From the NCBI GenBank assembly GCA_018340805.1, contig JACMZG010001863.1, positions 57,728,091 through 57,792,090 on the forward strand: DNA of 64,000 nt, given 5' to 3'. Of the stretch, positions 46,630-59,826 are shown piece by piece (the stretch's first letter is position 1; each line of letters starts with the position of its first letter). The position numbers and the translations under genes were made by a program. Under the pieces are notes generated by a model. The model was not told the DNA's origin. It did no database searches and saw nothing but the letters and a program-made list of their open reading frames with translations. This DNA comes from Microvelia longipes (Eukaryota; Arthropoda; Insecta; Hemiptera; Veliidae).

Positions 46630-47765
46630 ATTTATGCACCAAGGGAGTAAAGGATGCTATTATTTCCTTGAGCAGTTAGTTGGTTCCTAAGGCGTACGCC
46701 GAGGGAACCAAAGCATTTAACTCTCGAGGCGAAGCCGAGATATTTATGTGTTTATTTCCTGAGGCAAAGCCGTGGAAGTTATGACTATTAACTCCTAAAG
46801 TGAAGCCGGAGAAGGTAATTGCGAGGGGAAAATTGGCATTTTACTCCCAAGGTGCATACAAGATTTTATCTCCAGACGTTGATTTTATTTAATTACGGTT
46901 TGTTGTATTTTATTCTTATTTTTTTGGGTCGGACCCTCTTATAAATTTAGGGGGGCTGCCACGAATTTTTTTTTTTTTTACTCCAATCAACTTCAATGGA
47001 TCTGAAACGGATTTTGAGCAATTAAAATATTTTTTTGGTCGGCTCCTCCTTAAATTTTTTGGGGGTGCTACCCCCAAAAAATCATTTTTTTTATTTGACT
47101 TGAGCAGTTAGTTGGTTCCTAAGGCGTAAGCCGAGGGGACCAAAGTATTTAATTCAACGCCTTACTTAAATTTTAATTTAAGTATTTAATTTTAAGTATG
47201 TGTTTACCGCCCGAGGCAAAGCCGAGGCTGTGACTATTAATTCCCCAGGTAGGTAATTGCGAGGGGGAAAAATAGCATTTTACTCCAAAGGTGCATACGA
47301 GATTTTATCTCCAGACGTTGATTTTATTTTAATACGTTTTGTTGTATTTTATTATAATTTTTTTGCGTCGGGCCCCCTTATAAAGTTAGGGAGTGCTGAC
47401 TCCAAAAAAGAAAATATTGCTCTAAACAACTTCTTTTGGCCGAAAACGGATTTTGAGCCACTAAAAGAAATGTCGGGTTCCCCTCATAAATTTTGGGGTG
47501 CTGCCCCCAAAAAATGTTCTAATCATTTTCTTTTGACCTAAAACGGATTTGAGCCAATAATTTTTTTTTCGTCGATTCCCTTATAAATTATGGAGGTGCC
47601 ACCTCCCTAAATATTGATATACTTGGCTCTAATAACTCAATAATAGGAAACACTTATTATTCCCAAGGGAGAAATAGTTACTTTTTACTTCCTTGGGAGT
47701 GAAAAGTGCTTCTTTACTCTTTTAAAACTGGTCAATAAACTTTACATTATACACCGCCTGGAGAT
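46630..47765 (+). mobile_element. Hairpin-studded element, copy 3 (internally duplicated)
   Basis: Starts TAGTTATTTATGCACCAAGG and ends TACACCGCCTGGAG. The first module has hairpins such as CTCGAGGCGAAGCCGAG and a TATCTCCAGACGTTGATT block. The second has G/C hairpins such as GGGGGTGCTACCCCC. The module pair occurs twice (from about 46660 and again from about 47096), so this copy is longer than the one at 5022-5690. The 94-codon frame at 47257-47541 is shared with no other copy and is not called. Confidence 0.72.
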
Positions 47766-47777
47766 AAAGTTATTTTT

Positions 47778-48056
47778 TCTTATGACTGAACAGTATTCCT
47801 TGATAAGACAGAACGTTATCTCTTTACTAGGCAGAAAAGTATTCCTAAAAACGACAAAACGGTATTTTCTAATAAGAACAATATTCCTATATATGACAGA
47901 TAAGTATTTCTTAATATGACTCAACAGTATTCCAAAATATGATAGAACATAGTTTAGAAAAATATTTAGTAACATGAGATAATCGTATTCTTCAAAAAGA
48001 CAGAACAATATTTCTTAAAAAGAGAAAACAGTATTTATTATTAAGGCAGAACATTC
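47778..48056. repeat. Degenerate tandem repeat of about 30-33 bp
   Basis: Units carry GACAGAACAGTATTCCTTA-like text about nine times with heavy variation. The minus frame at 47742-48008 is produced by it. Confidence 0.75.
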
Positions 48057-49283
48057 ATTTTTAAACTGTCCTAAAGTCTGTAAAAAGATTTACGGAGAAA
48101 AAACAAAATTTTGTTTGCTTCCCTTGTCAATTAACAAATTGTGCTACACAGACGACTTGGATTATCCACTATATCAGGTTCAGTAAAAATAATAAAATTA
48201 TAGGTTTTACTACATGAAAATAGAAAGCGTATAAGCAATAATCGAGCACAATGGAGTGTCTGAAGTATAATTTTATTCCAGAAAACAGGGAATTAAAATG
48301 TATTTCTATTGGATAGCAAAGTGGATTAGAAAATGTAATATTGTGTTTGCCGTACTATTTCAGCTATTGTTTGGGAGCTATTGATATTATTTTAACTCTG
48401 TGTCAGTTGGCATTGGTGTTTTAGTCGGGAAAGTCTGTGGTCGTAGAGAAAGGTATAATCAGACAATTTGTCGGGTTGGGTTGAAAACACGTCACACGCG
48501 GTGCTTGTATTTCTGTTTTTGTATCTCGTAATCCATTTTGACTCTTCTCTCTGACACAATTTTCCAAAATAGGAGTTGTTGTGGAAAGTTTTTGTCTGTG
48601 GTAATTACCATAGTAATGTATGTGAAAGTTTGCAAGAAGGACAATTCTTTATTGTTTGTTTGTCGTTGGTGATGTGAACGATATTCCATCTGGTGTTTAG
48701 TGTTCCGTATAACATGTCTTTCATAGTGCTAACACCGTATATATCCTCTGCAATATTTGTACGTGGCACTGTGCCCATTGCTATTTCATACAAAGCCTCG
48801 TAACTTGCCTCTCTCCCTGACAGCGGTCATCCCCCGGGTATCTATCTTTCCTCCTTCCTGTGAGGCCCCCCCCCACACGATAGTTATCCCCACTAATTCC
48901 TTTCCAACTCTAAACCCCTCCCTACCCTAAACACCAAATACAACCTATCCCCCAACCCCTTGATTAATTACAAACTGTCCCCCATCTTAGCAATTAATCA
49001 CCCAACCTCCTACTTATCCGGTTACTTCTCTATTCTTTTATTAAATGTTTGTTCTACACTTTTCGAGCTCATAACTTAATACCTTTTTTTTTTGTTTACA
49101 CATAGGTCATATTTGCTTGTATGTTTGTTCCTTTTTTTAACCTATGTTATAATGTTACCTTTTTAACTATAACTCGCCTACTACCGCAGGTCTGTAGGAA
49201 AAGTTATGCGTTTATAACAATATCAAACACCAAAACTTCACCTAAATTATCCGTTTTAAGGTTTCTTATGTTTTCCATTAAGT
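48057..49283. other. Unassigned sequence with a C-rich patch
   Basis: A C-rich, pyrimidine-biased patch lies at 48820-49020. A minus frame at about 48605-48810 reads through 65 or more codons (SYEALYEIAMGTVPRTNIAE...) and is open upstream. I recognise no family, so it stays uncalled. Confidence 0.4.
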
Positions 49284-49284
49284 A

Positions 49285-49360
<76 letters not shown>

Positions 49361-49361
49361 C

Positions 49362-49422
<61 letters not shown>
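49284..49422. repeat. (TA)n tract
   Basis: About 140 bases of TA with a short TACATACATA interruption. Confidence 0.95.
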
Positions 49423-49424
<2 letters not shown>

Positions 49425-49794
49425 CTGGTTCTGTTATCAACGAATAAATATCATCGTATTGACTCGTATTGTGTTGAGTTTTTTCCAAAACATTAATGAC
49501 TTCGTTAACCATAATAATTGTCGCTGCAAACACTTGAATAACTCACAAAACGTAATTAATATCAGCTGTACTTATGATGCACGTTCTACGTTTAATCTCA
49601 TTGCTGTCATTGGTTAAAGTTTTATCGAAAGGGATGAGTATGATTTTAGCATAGTAATGAACTGATTCATTTTATAACGATGAGTATAGCTTTGGATATT
49701 TTTGGATCTTTTGTGATATGCAGTTTCATGGTATCATATAATCAATCTTACATAATATTAAGGACCTGATACATATGCTGCAGTATAAATTAGG

Positions 49795-49846
49795 AAATTT
49801 TCATATGTTGAGGACGAGCGAACTTAGTCCTCAGCATATGAAAATT
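49795..49846. repeat. Inverted repeat, 20-bp arms
   Basis: AATTTTCATATGTTGAGGAC pairs with GTCCTCAGCATATGAAAATT (one mismatch) around a 12-base loop. The turn GGACGAGCGAA resembles the GGACTCGCTTCGCTCGTCC hairpin of family A. Confidence 0.8.
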
Positions 49847-51525
49847 GACGGTATTAGCACATGGAATCATAACAGTTGTTTCTTTTAATTTCATGATACT
49901 TTATTGTTTAGTCTAGTTCATTTAGTTATGTTTTGTTTATTAATTAATACCTTTAATAATTTGCATTGCAAGTAAGGTCGTATAATAGCACCTAGAAGCA
50001 GTTTAATTATAACTTTTCCTTACTAGATTAACAACTAATAAATTAGTTGTTAAAAACGAATACGTTGGTACTTTAACCGGTCTTAAATATGAAGTCTCGA
50101 ACTTGAGGAAACTTATTTTCCAAATAGCAGATGTTATCCTTGTCCTGTAAATTAAGGTAATGAATTTGTATACATGAGATGCTGAGCCCTGCCTTTCTAT
50201 CCAGTGCCTTTAATCTCGCAGTCTAAGCTGTCTCAGACCCGTACTAATGTTGACTTATACATTCAGCTTTTTATTAAAATGCATAGTATCAAGCCCGTTT
50301 GACCTTTTAATATTTCGGGGACTTTTTAATGTTTTTCCCTTTATATACTCAAGTTTTAAACCTTTTCCTTATTAAAATTGTAAATGAGAAATAGTTGATG
50401 TGTTTCCGAGTGGTTTTCATGGAAACCCCTCCACTCCGGCCTTCCTTTTAGTTACAAAATTTTCAAACACTTAAAACCGTCCGAAACAAGAAGGGAATCC
50501 ATTTTCTTTTAAGAGAAAATGAAAATTTTGTATTAAAACAGTACCGAGAAGAGACGAGGCAACAATTTCCTTACGAGTGTTTTTGAAGTGAAAATTTTAC
50601 ATTTTACACCTTGTATAGTCTAATTTTGAGAGGTTTTCCTCCTGGAAGAAGTAGGCCGCAATTATAACCATCTCATCTGCATTTTCCTAACCCTTCCTTT
50701 CCTTACCCTGAGAATGAAACCAAGTCGCGTTCTAAATACTCTTGTTTGAAAAGCTTGTGTCACGTGAATTCAGGTTGTTTCTGAACAACCTGACTACCCG
50801 GCTAAATCCAAAGATTCACATCTTCTACCCTTTAACTTTGTCTACTTAATTAATTAAGGTTTTTGACGTCAGAAAGTTGGCAAACACTGATTTCTGGCAA
50901 AAATTATAAGAACGGGAACAGGAAAATTACGATAATGGTCAGGAATGGATGGTATTAGAATTATTGCTTCCATAACATGTCATTAGTATAACAAAAGAGG
51001 TAAGCAATGAAATCAGAGAAAAAATCAGGCATGTTTTTTATCTTTGTCCTTCTACGTCGAAGCTACCAAAGGTCTTAAAGATAGCTCTTTGATCGAGGTC
51101 GTTGTCTAATTTGGAACACGAGTGAATAATTTTATAATTTACATTATTTTTTATTATAAGTAAGTTTTTTGTAACAACCAAAATTTTAAATTCCTTTTTA
51201 TTCATTCAACCTATCACACAGTCGTTATAGGGTCAGTATTAATATCGACGTTTGAAAGTTCAGGGTCTTGAGGTCTAGAGTTCGCATCCCTGGTAACGTT
51301 CTTAGTTTATAAAAGTTTTTGTCAAATAAATGACGAAAATAACTTCAAATACAAGCTATTGGTTGTAGATCTAACATAACTTTATGTGTCGCAAGTTACC
51401 TAAGCTATTTGTGATTATTTTCTTGACGTGGTGGATTAAGTAGTTATTAAATTATATTTCTTCTTTTTTGCGTTACACGTTTCACTTCTATTTAGGTTTT
51501 GGCAGTGCTTTGCTTTTAGCGAATT
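49847..51525. other. Unassigned sequence
   Basis: I see no gene, RNA or repeat that I can support. Confidence 0.45.
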
Positions 51526-53480
<1,955 letters not shown>

Positions 53481-54640
53481 TTTTAATCATTTTTTTTTTT
53501 AAGAAAACAAGTCTAATAACATTTATTTTATAAGAAAAAAAATAATTTAAAAATGATTTTCTAGAAGAAAAATGATAAATTACGTTTCTCCAGGTAATGG
53601 CTCCTTTGAGAACTCAGAAGCAAAAACCCTAGCTTTAATTTCATTTAAGTTTTTTTATCTTTACCTTTTAACGATTTATTTTTTTTCTTTTTTCTTAAGG
53701 ATCTACTTGTTATTTTTCATTTTCCCTGTCACAAATTTCAAAGGGAAAACAGAAGGAGGGTAATTTGATAGAGAGGTGTAAAGATTGAAGTGGTGGGGGT
53801 AAGGGGAGAAAAGGATAATTTAAGGTATTCAAGGAGAAGAAGGACAGGATCAATAAGGGTATGGGATAAAGTCAATAAGGGTATTGGATCGGTGGGAGAT
53901 AAAAGTAAAGGTATCAGTTTAATTGGAATAAAGAGAACCAAAGAGATATAATCAAGATGGCGTTGGAAAAATCCAAACCTTATGATTTCCTCTTTGACTT
54001 GATGTAGAAACATTTTCTTTCTCGTTTTCTTTGAAATGTTAGTCTGATCTGAATAGTTGCCCTATCGTGTTTAGAGATGTTTTCTTTATGATCTCTTTGA
54101 CTCTTTAGAGATACTTGATTCAGAACCATTAGCTCTTGAAATGTGCTAACTTAAGACACTTGCTTTTATCTTGTATGGAGGGGTTCTTATGATTGATTGA
54201 ACAAAAAACTGGTTAACTTCTCAGATCTTAAAGTGTTGAGTTTAACAATTTATGTACTTCTGACTATATGTGAATGTCATCCTCCTCTAGAGAAGGTACG
54301 AATCTCGACGTAATGGACCAATGACTATCAAAACCCTCTTAATACAGCACGTACGAGTTCTTTAGTCTGTTCATTTTATTTTCAACTAGTGTAAAAAACG
54401 ATTCACTCAGAATTAAACTCGTAAAAAGAAATAAATTGTATACAATAATTTATTCAAAATAGTTATTATAATTTTCATAAAAAATATGTTATTTATCTAC
54501 TTTCGTTTTTATTTATTGGTTTTAAAATTAAAAAAATCTTAAAAATATGTTTAAAAAAAGTTAAAAATAAAAACTCTGGCTCGAAGTTCAACAAGCAGGA
54601 CAAATTGCGATAAATAGGATAAATTAGTACCTAACTAATT
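53481..54640. other. Unassigned sequence with a purine-rich patch
   Basis: Purine-rich text at 53750-53950 repeats CAATAAGGGTAT. No gene is supported. Confidence 0.45.
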
Positions 54641-54645
54641 ATATA

Positions 54646-54708
<63 letters not shown>
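54641..54708. repeat. (TA)n tract
   Basis: About 65 bases of TA. Confidence 0.95.
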
Positions 54709-54709
<1 letters not shown>

Positions 54710-54936
54710 GTAAGCTTTGTAGAAGGTAACCACGGATTTCAGATACACAGGTAGCTCTAGACAGTAATAGTGATATTTAAACTGTTACAAATAAACATAT
54801 TTTATTTGTTACAATTGTAGTAGGGGGAGGATTTCTTGCATGGTAAGAAGGCCACTCGATTAGGCTTTTTTTTACAATTTATGCCTACCCTACCTACTTT
54901 ATTACATCACCTTCCCTGATGAATTTTCTAGTTTGA

Positions 54937-55077
54937 TTAGTACACTTATTAATATCCAGCCTTTTAAGAGATTCTGGATATTTGGAAGCGCATCCTGTTG
55001 TATCGTTGACAGTAACCTATGAAGCAGAACGCAGTCTCCTCTTTCTCCTTATATTTCTCGATCAGGTGGGTTTGTAG
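54937..55077 (+). pseudogene. Possible hAT transposase C-terminal relic
   Basis: A 46-codon open stretch contains LLRDSGYLEAHPVVSLTVTY followed by EAERSLLFLL. In hAT transposases and related BED/MYM zinc-finger proteins the dimerisation domain has a leucine-rich run, PV(T/S)VA, then S/TAERSFS. The spacing and the AERS core fit, but several usual residues are missing and both flanks are closed by stops. This is a weak call. Confidence 0.2.
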
Positions 55078-55385
55078 GAATTTCAATTAAAGGATGGGCT
55101 CTTTGACGAGGGTAATTTCCAGTTACAAGATAATTATATTCCTCAAGTTGAATCTAATAAGAAAGCTTAGAAGAATTTAACAGTAGCCACCGTGTTTCCC
55201 CTATACCTAATCTACTTTTATTATATATTCAATATATTCCATACATACTATAGATCATTGTATAATATTATGGTAGCTATAATTAGTTTAAGTAACGACG
55301 TATTAGTGTATTTCTAAGGTTTATCTTTAATCCACTTTAGTACCTTAAATAAATATTTGAGAACCAAAGTAAGATGTATAGTAAC

Positions 55386-56210
55386 CTTAGAACAATACTT
55401 TATATAGAAGGAGCACTACCGATAACACGAAAGCCGGTTTACTGGTGCAACTAAGTAATGCTGCCAACCTAACAAAATAAAATGTTTTTTTAAACAAATT
55501 TGGCAATATTTCCGGTTGTTGAAGTATTTAATTAAATTATTTATTAATGCTTTATTACTTATTAATTCTAAATTTATAAAATGGTTAATTATAATATTTT
55601 AGGTATAAGAAAATGTATTTGTACGATTATAACAAGAAAAATTTTAATTATGCATTATCGAGATGGCCGATAGTTTGATGCGTCTTGTGTTTACTTAAAA
55701 TAATGCAAGTCATTTACAGAGGGAATATTTTTCATATTATTTTACGACTATTTCTTTCTCGTGTTTATGAAAAATATAGTTTGTTTTTTACTAAACAAAA
55801 TTTGTCAAATAGATCCGTGTTTACCCACGTATGTAAATGAAACAAACTTATTTAGTTTACGAAATAAATAATAATGTGTATCATTGTGTTCAAAAAATAG
55901 TATATGAGACTATTGTATGACGTCAGAACTGGATACTTGCATTGTTACTGTATTGCTATCATACAATATTTAAATTTATAATAGTGGGGGAGTCAAAATA
56001 TCTAAATACGACAGGAACTAATAAAAAATTTAAATAATGGCGGGCTAGCACACCGGCTATGTAAGGATGGCAACATAAAAGCAAAAAAATATGTTGTTGT
56101 CAGGTTGGCAGCATTACTTAGTTGCACCAGTCAACCGGCTTTCGTGTTATCAGTAGAATTACATTGTGTTTACGGTCCTGTGCTCCTTCTATATATAGTA
56201 TTATTCTAAG
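55386..56210. mobile_element. MITE of the 541-bp family, long variant (825 bp, 8-bp TSD)
   Basis: Both ends match the 541-bp copies over 100 bases or more, but the interior is different and longer. The TSD ATAGTAAC lies at 55378-55385 and 56211-56218. The interior has no ORF, so this is a second non-autonomous subfamily using the same ends. Confidence 0.92.
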
Positions 56211-56218
56211 ATAGTAAC

Positions 56219-56729
56219 TGACCAATAGATATGATTTGATCGTCATGAGTAATTTGGTAAGATAAATAAGAAGTAAAATAACAAATAGTATAAAGCTAAT
56301 CCTGTGCTACCTTAAACACGACTTTAAGATACAGAGCTTGAATTCCAAAATATGAAATAATAACAAAGCGAGGGGTAAAACTACTCCGAAGAAATATGAA
56401 GATAACAACTGGAGCTCTTGTTGAGCCGTATCTTTAAATTATTAAATAAGGATCTGAGCGGGGAGATGTGGGAACGTTAGCTTGAGCAGTGATGTCGGTT
56501 ACAAGAGGAAATTAACTCCGCTCCCCGGCCTCTAAATAGCATATAAACCTTTAACGGTTCACGGCATCCATTAAAATGTTGAAGATTTATCAACATAAAA
56601 CTTAGCAACGTTAATACTATTATAAAGGTTGTGTTATTAAATTAAAATATTAAGTATGGATTACAGTGCTGGGATGCTTGGTTGCATGCTTAGTAAGTAA
56701 TTACTAATGGTAAGGGTCGGTAATCTGAT
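56219..56729. other. Unassigned sequence
   Basis: No gene or repeat is recognised. Confidence 0.45.
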
Positions 56730-56742
56730 ACAAAGTAGAGCT

Positions 56743-57143
56743 TAGACGTGAAAGTTTGTGACAATGGTGAATTATAAGTAAAATTAGTTGGACGTAATCC
56801 ATTGTCAGTCAGTACTATTTACAATTAACGACGTTTCGGGAGCAGGTACTTCTCCCATCATCAGGTTCGTCTTGAGAAAGACGGTGTGTGTGTCAAGTGT
56901 TGGGTGTTAGGACTTTAACCTGACTTCGTAGGCAGGTTAAAATCGTAGTAAAAAGGTTAAAGTCGTAGTTCGTAGTAAGGTTAAAGTAGCAGGTTCGTAG
57001 CAGGTTAAAGTCCTAACACCCAACACTTGACACACACACCGTCTTTCTCAAGACGAACCTGATGATGGGAGAAGTACCTGCTCCCGAAACGTCGTTAATT
57101 GTAAATAGTACTGACATTGGACTACGTCCAACTAATTTTACTC
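56743..57143. mobile_element. Foldback insertion FB5 (13-bp TSD)
   Basis: Arms of 146 and 142 bp (56777-56922 and 57001-57142) flank a loop with four or five loose repeats of AGGTTAAAGT. A 34-base tail (56743-56776) precedes. The TSD is ACAAAGTAGAGCT at 56730-56742 against ACAATGTAGAGCT at 57144-57156 (12 of 13). Plus strand 57058-57094 reads CCTGATGATGGGAG, a 9-base loop, then CTCCCGAAACGTCG; the left arm carries its mirror at 56829-56867. Confidence 0.87.
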
Positions 57144-57230
57144 ACAATGTAGAGCTGTACTTATATCATTGAACTTGGGCAAAGTTAATTAAAATAAATA
57201 TTTTTAGTTCCGAACCAAAAATAAAAATTT

Positions 57231-58940
57231 GAGTACGGTGTACCTCGGAGATTGCCCTTATCACATCGGATTCGCTTCCCTTATCCTCCCTACTTCGGAC
57301 TTGATTTCATCGTCCTCAGAATATAAAAATTACCAAATTTATACTGTAACACGCTTGGACCGATCTTAGGCCAATTACACCGAGTTTTAGATGGATGCCA
57401 GAACTAGTACCGGGCAACAAGGACTGTTGTAACTAATGAAACTTTCGTTAAGCTTAACCTGGAAATCTATGATTCTAATGCCTGCCAAAAGTAGTCCGGG
57501 GTAGTAAGGCCTTAATTATGGTTCTCTCATAACCTATTTCAACAATTTGAAATCGCCGCACACGAGTACGCCAAAAAGAGCAGCGGACATGGTAGGTAAC
57601 ACGCTTTTCTTCTTATTCTTCACTCTGAAGGGTTTTCCAATCAAGGTTGCCAGCAAGACAAGAAATATTAGTTACAGATTTACAAATCGAGGGCAACTAA
57701 ATTTAGACTCAACTAACGCTCGTCCTTACACAGTAAATATTCGCTTTATTCCAAGCGATCATCCATCCAGGCACTGATCTCGCATGATACTGTTCAACTT
57801 TTAAGATCCCACCAAAACCTTTGATATACTTGCCGTATTAAAACAAATCCTAATACTCTCATTTAATACATAAAAGGATGTATTGGTACCAAATTTCGAC
57901 TTAATTCTATTAATTGCCTTATTCCTTTAAAAAAATATTTAAGCCATGTTATGTGTTTGGGCGCTTAAGAGACAAAATAAAAATTTAGATGTTATATTTA
58001 GACAACAATATTTACTATATTTTTAACTATATTTTTTTTATAGTTTTACCACTGTTATCATTAATTTAACTTTTCATTTCCTTTTTTTCTAATTTATTTT
58101 TAACTTTTTAGGTTTTTGGATCTGATCTTTTCTTTTTAATTTTCGACTTAGTTAGTTAATTTAGCCTAACTCTAGTAAGTTTTTTATATAATAATTAATA
58201 TTTTTTCAGATAGCCCTGCATGACTTAAATAATATGTATTTTGTAATCTTTATTCTAGTAATAACTTTATTGAGTGTAATTATGGTTTATCTGTTTTTCT
58301 TTTGTAGATTTTAATAACTTGAAAATGCTCTGTGTGATGAAGAGCGAAATATTGTTGTCTAAATATAACATCTAAATCTTCATTTTGTCTCTTAAGCGCC
58401 CAAACACATAACATATACTAATTATGGAGACCAATACAGTTGATAATATTTAAGCCAATTAATGAAAATTGAACTACTGCCGATAATAAAATGATACATG
58501 GTGAACGTGCTAAATTTCATATCGATCGAACCATTTGTCGTATTATAAATATTTCAAAAATTTTGCTAAGTCATTAAAAACACTGTAGAAATAAATAATT
58601 TAGGTAAATTTCTGGTTTAGGATTTGGTAGGTAACACGCTTTTCTTCTTATTCTTCACTCTGAAGGATTTTCCAATCAAGATTGCCAACAAGACAAGAAA
58701 CATTAGTTACAGATTTACAAATCGAGGGCAACTAAATTTAGACCCAACTAAACAACGCTGCTAAATTTCATATCGATCCAACCATTTGTCGTATTATAAA
58801 TATTTCAAAAATTTTGCTCAGTCATTAAAAACCACTGTAGAAATAAATAATTTAGGTAAATTTCTGGTTTAGGATTTTTTTTGCAAACAATACGTTTCCT
58901 TCAAACCTACGGTATAAATGAGGAAATTACTCAAAAAGGA
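57231..58940 (+). repeat. Dispersed repeat family A, copy 3
   Basis: Family order again: GAGTACGGTGTACCTCGG, GATTCGCTTCCCTTATCC, TTGAACTACTGCCGATAAT, then CGTTTCCTTCAAACCTACGG. It is interrupted by foldback FB6 (57946-58444). A 130-base segment beginning GGTAGGTAACACGC is present at about 57590-57720 and again at 58626-58757. The second copy sits between two 120-base direct repeats (58509-58625 and 58758-58878). The 76-codon frame at 57547-57777 is part of this duplicated segment. Confidence 0.65.
57946..58444. mobile_element. Foldback insertion FB6 (12-bp TSD)
   Basis: Arms of 68 bp (57946-58013 and 58347-58414) surround a 333-base loop, and a 30-base tail (58415-58444) follows. AATATTTAAGCC is repeated exactly at 57934-57945 and 58445-58456, inside family A. 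The plus strand at 58331-58355 reads TGTGTGATGA, AGAGC, GAAATATTG at the inner edge of the right arm, a degenerate form of the family motif. No ORF in the loop. Confidence 0.88.
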
Positions 58941-59350
58941 AATGTTTAGGAAATATACGTAATTACATGTTTATACGACCACAATTAACGCTAATATCTC
59001 TGTTTCAATATTTGTTTTTAATGTTTTGGCTTTGAGTGTTTCAAAAATTCTCATCTTATTACTTTATGATTATTCTAATATTCTAATAACATCTTTATTC
59101 AGAGTTGAAATGAAATGTTCTAGTGGTGTTAATAGTTTCACACCACTCTGTATTAAACTTATTGTTACAAAATGAATCTTCAATCAGCGTAATCTTGAGA
59201 AGTAATATTTGTGAATCTTTCTGTCAAGCGTGTTTATTGCTTGAAACTTCATAAGGAATTTGTATTATTTAGTAGCAATAATACAAGTTTTTAAGAGGTC
59301 TTAAAAACACCTGAAACCTCAGAAGTATTATTACTGGTTGGATTTTTAGT

Positions 59351-59668
59351 TTTCCTCATTATTATAGACCAAGAGCCCAAGGGTGTTTTGTTAATAAAAA
59401 GTGTAATGGCTGGAACCGGTCTCAATTTTTCGTAAATATCTTCCTGAACAAGGATCTGCAATTCTGCCGACTCGTATCGGATGGGTGTCCCAGGCAGATC
59501 GCACTTTAGGGGTCGAAGGTTCTGCCTGGGACACCCATCCGATACGAGTCGGCAGAATTGCAGATCCTTGTTCAGGAAGGTATTTACGAAAAATTAAAAC
59601 CTTTTCCAGCCATTACACTTTTTATTAACAAAACACCCCTGGGCTCTTGGTCTATAATAATGAGGAAA
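59351..59668. mobile_element. Palindromic element P, copy 2 (arms 148 bp)
   Basis: Two arms of equal length (59351-59498 and 59521-59668) around a 22-base loop (CGCACTTTAGGGGTC core), almost perfectly complementary. The element-specific part starts TAGACCAAGAGCCC; the outermost 14 bases (TTTCCTCATTATTA) are also inverted on the right. No ORF. It resembles a Tc1/mariner-like or foldback MITE, but I cannot establish a TSD. Confidence 0.9.
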
Positions 59669-59826
59669 TACAAGATCTATTAGAACTCTCAATACAGATA
59701 GACTATGCCCTCTCTAGTAATATATCTCTATGCCTGAAAAAGATGATATGAGTGAAATCAGGGTTCCGGATTCTTTTGAAAACAATAATTTTCCTGTAAA
59801 TTTTCCTACGGTATTAATTGGGAAAA
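59669..59826. other. Family A fragments
   Basis: An inverted relative of the 60-bp unit lies at about 59700-59735. AGGGTTCCGGATTCTTTTG and TTTTCCTACGGTATTAATTG follow, in the family A 3' order. Confidence 0.45.

Noticed and set aside
48605..48810. Minus frame with SYEALYEIAMG...NCPSCK
   Set aside because: Open for 65 or more codons with balanced composition, but no family is recognised and the upstream boundary is unclear.
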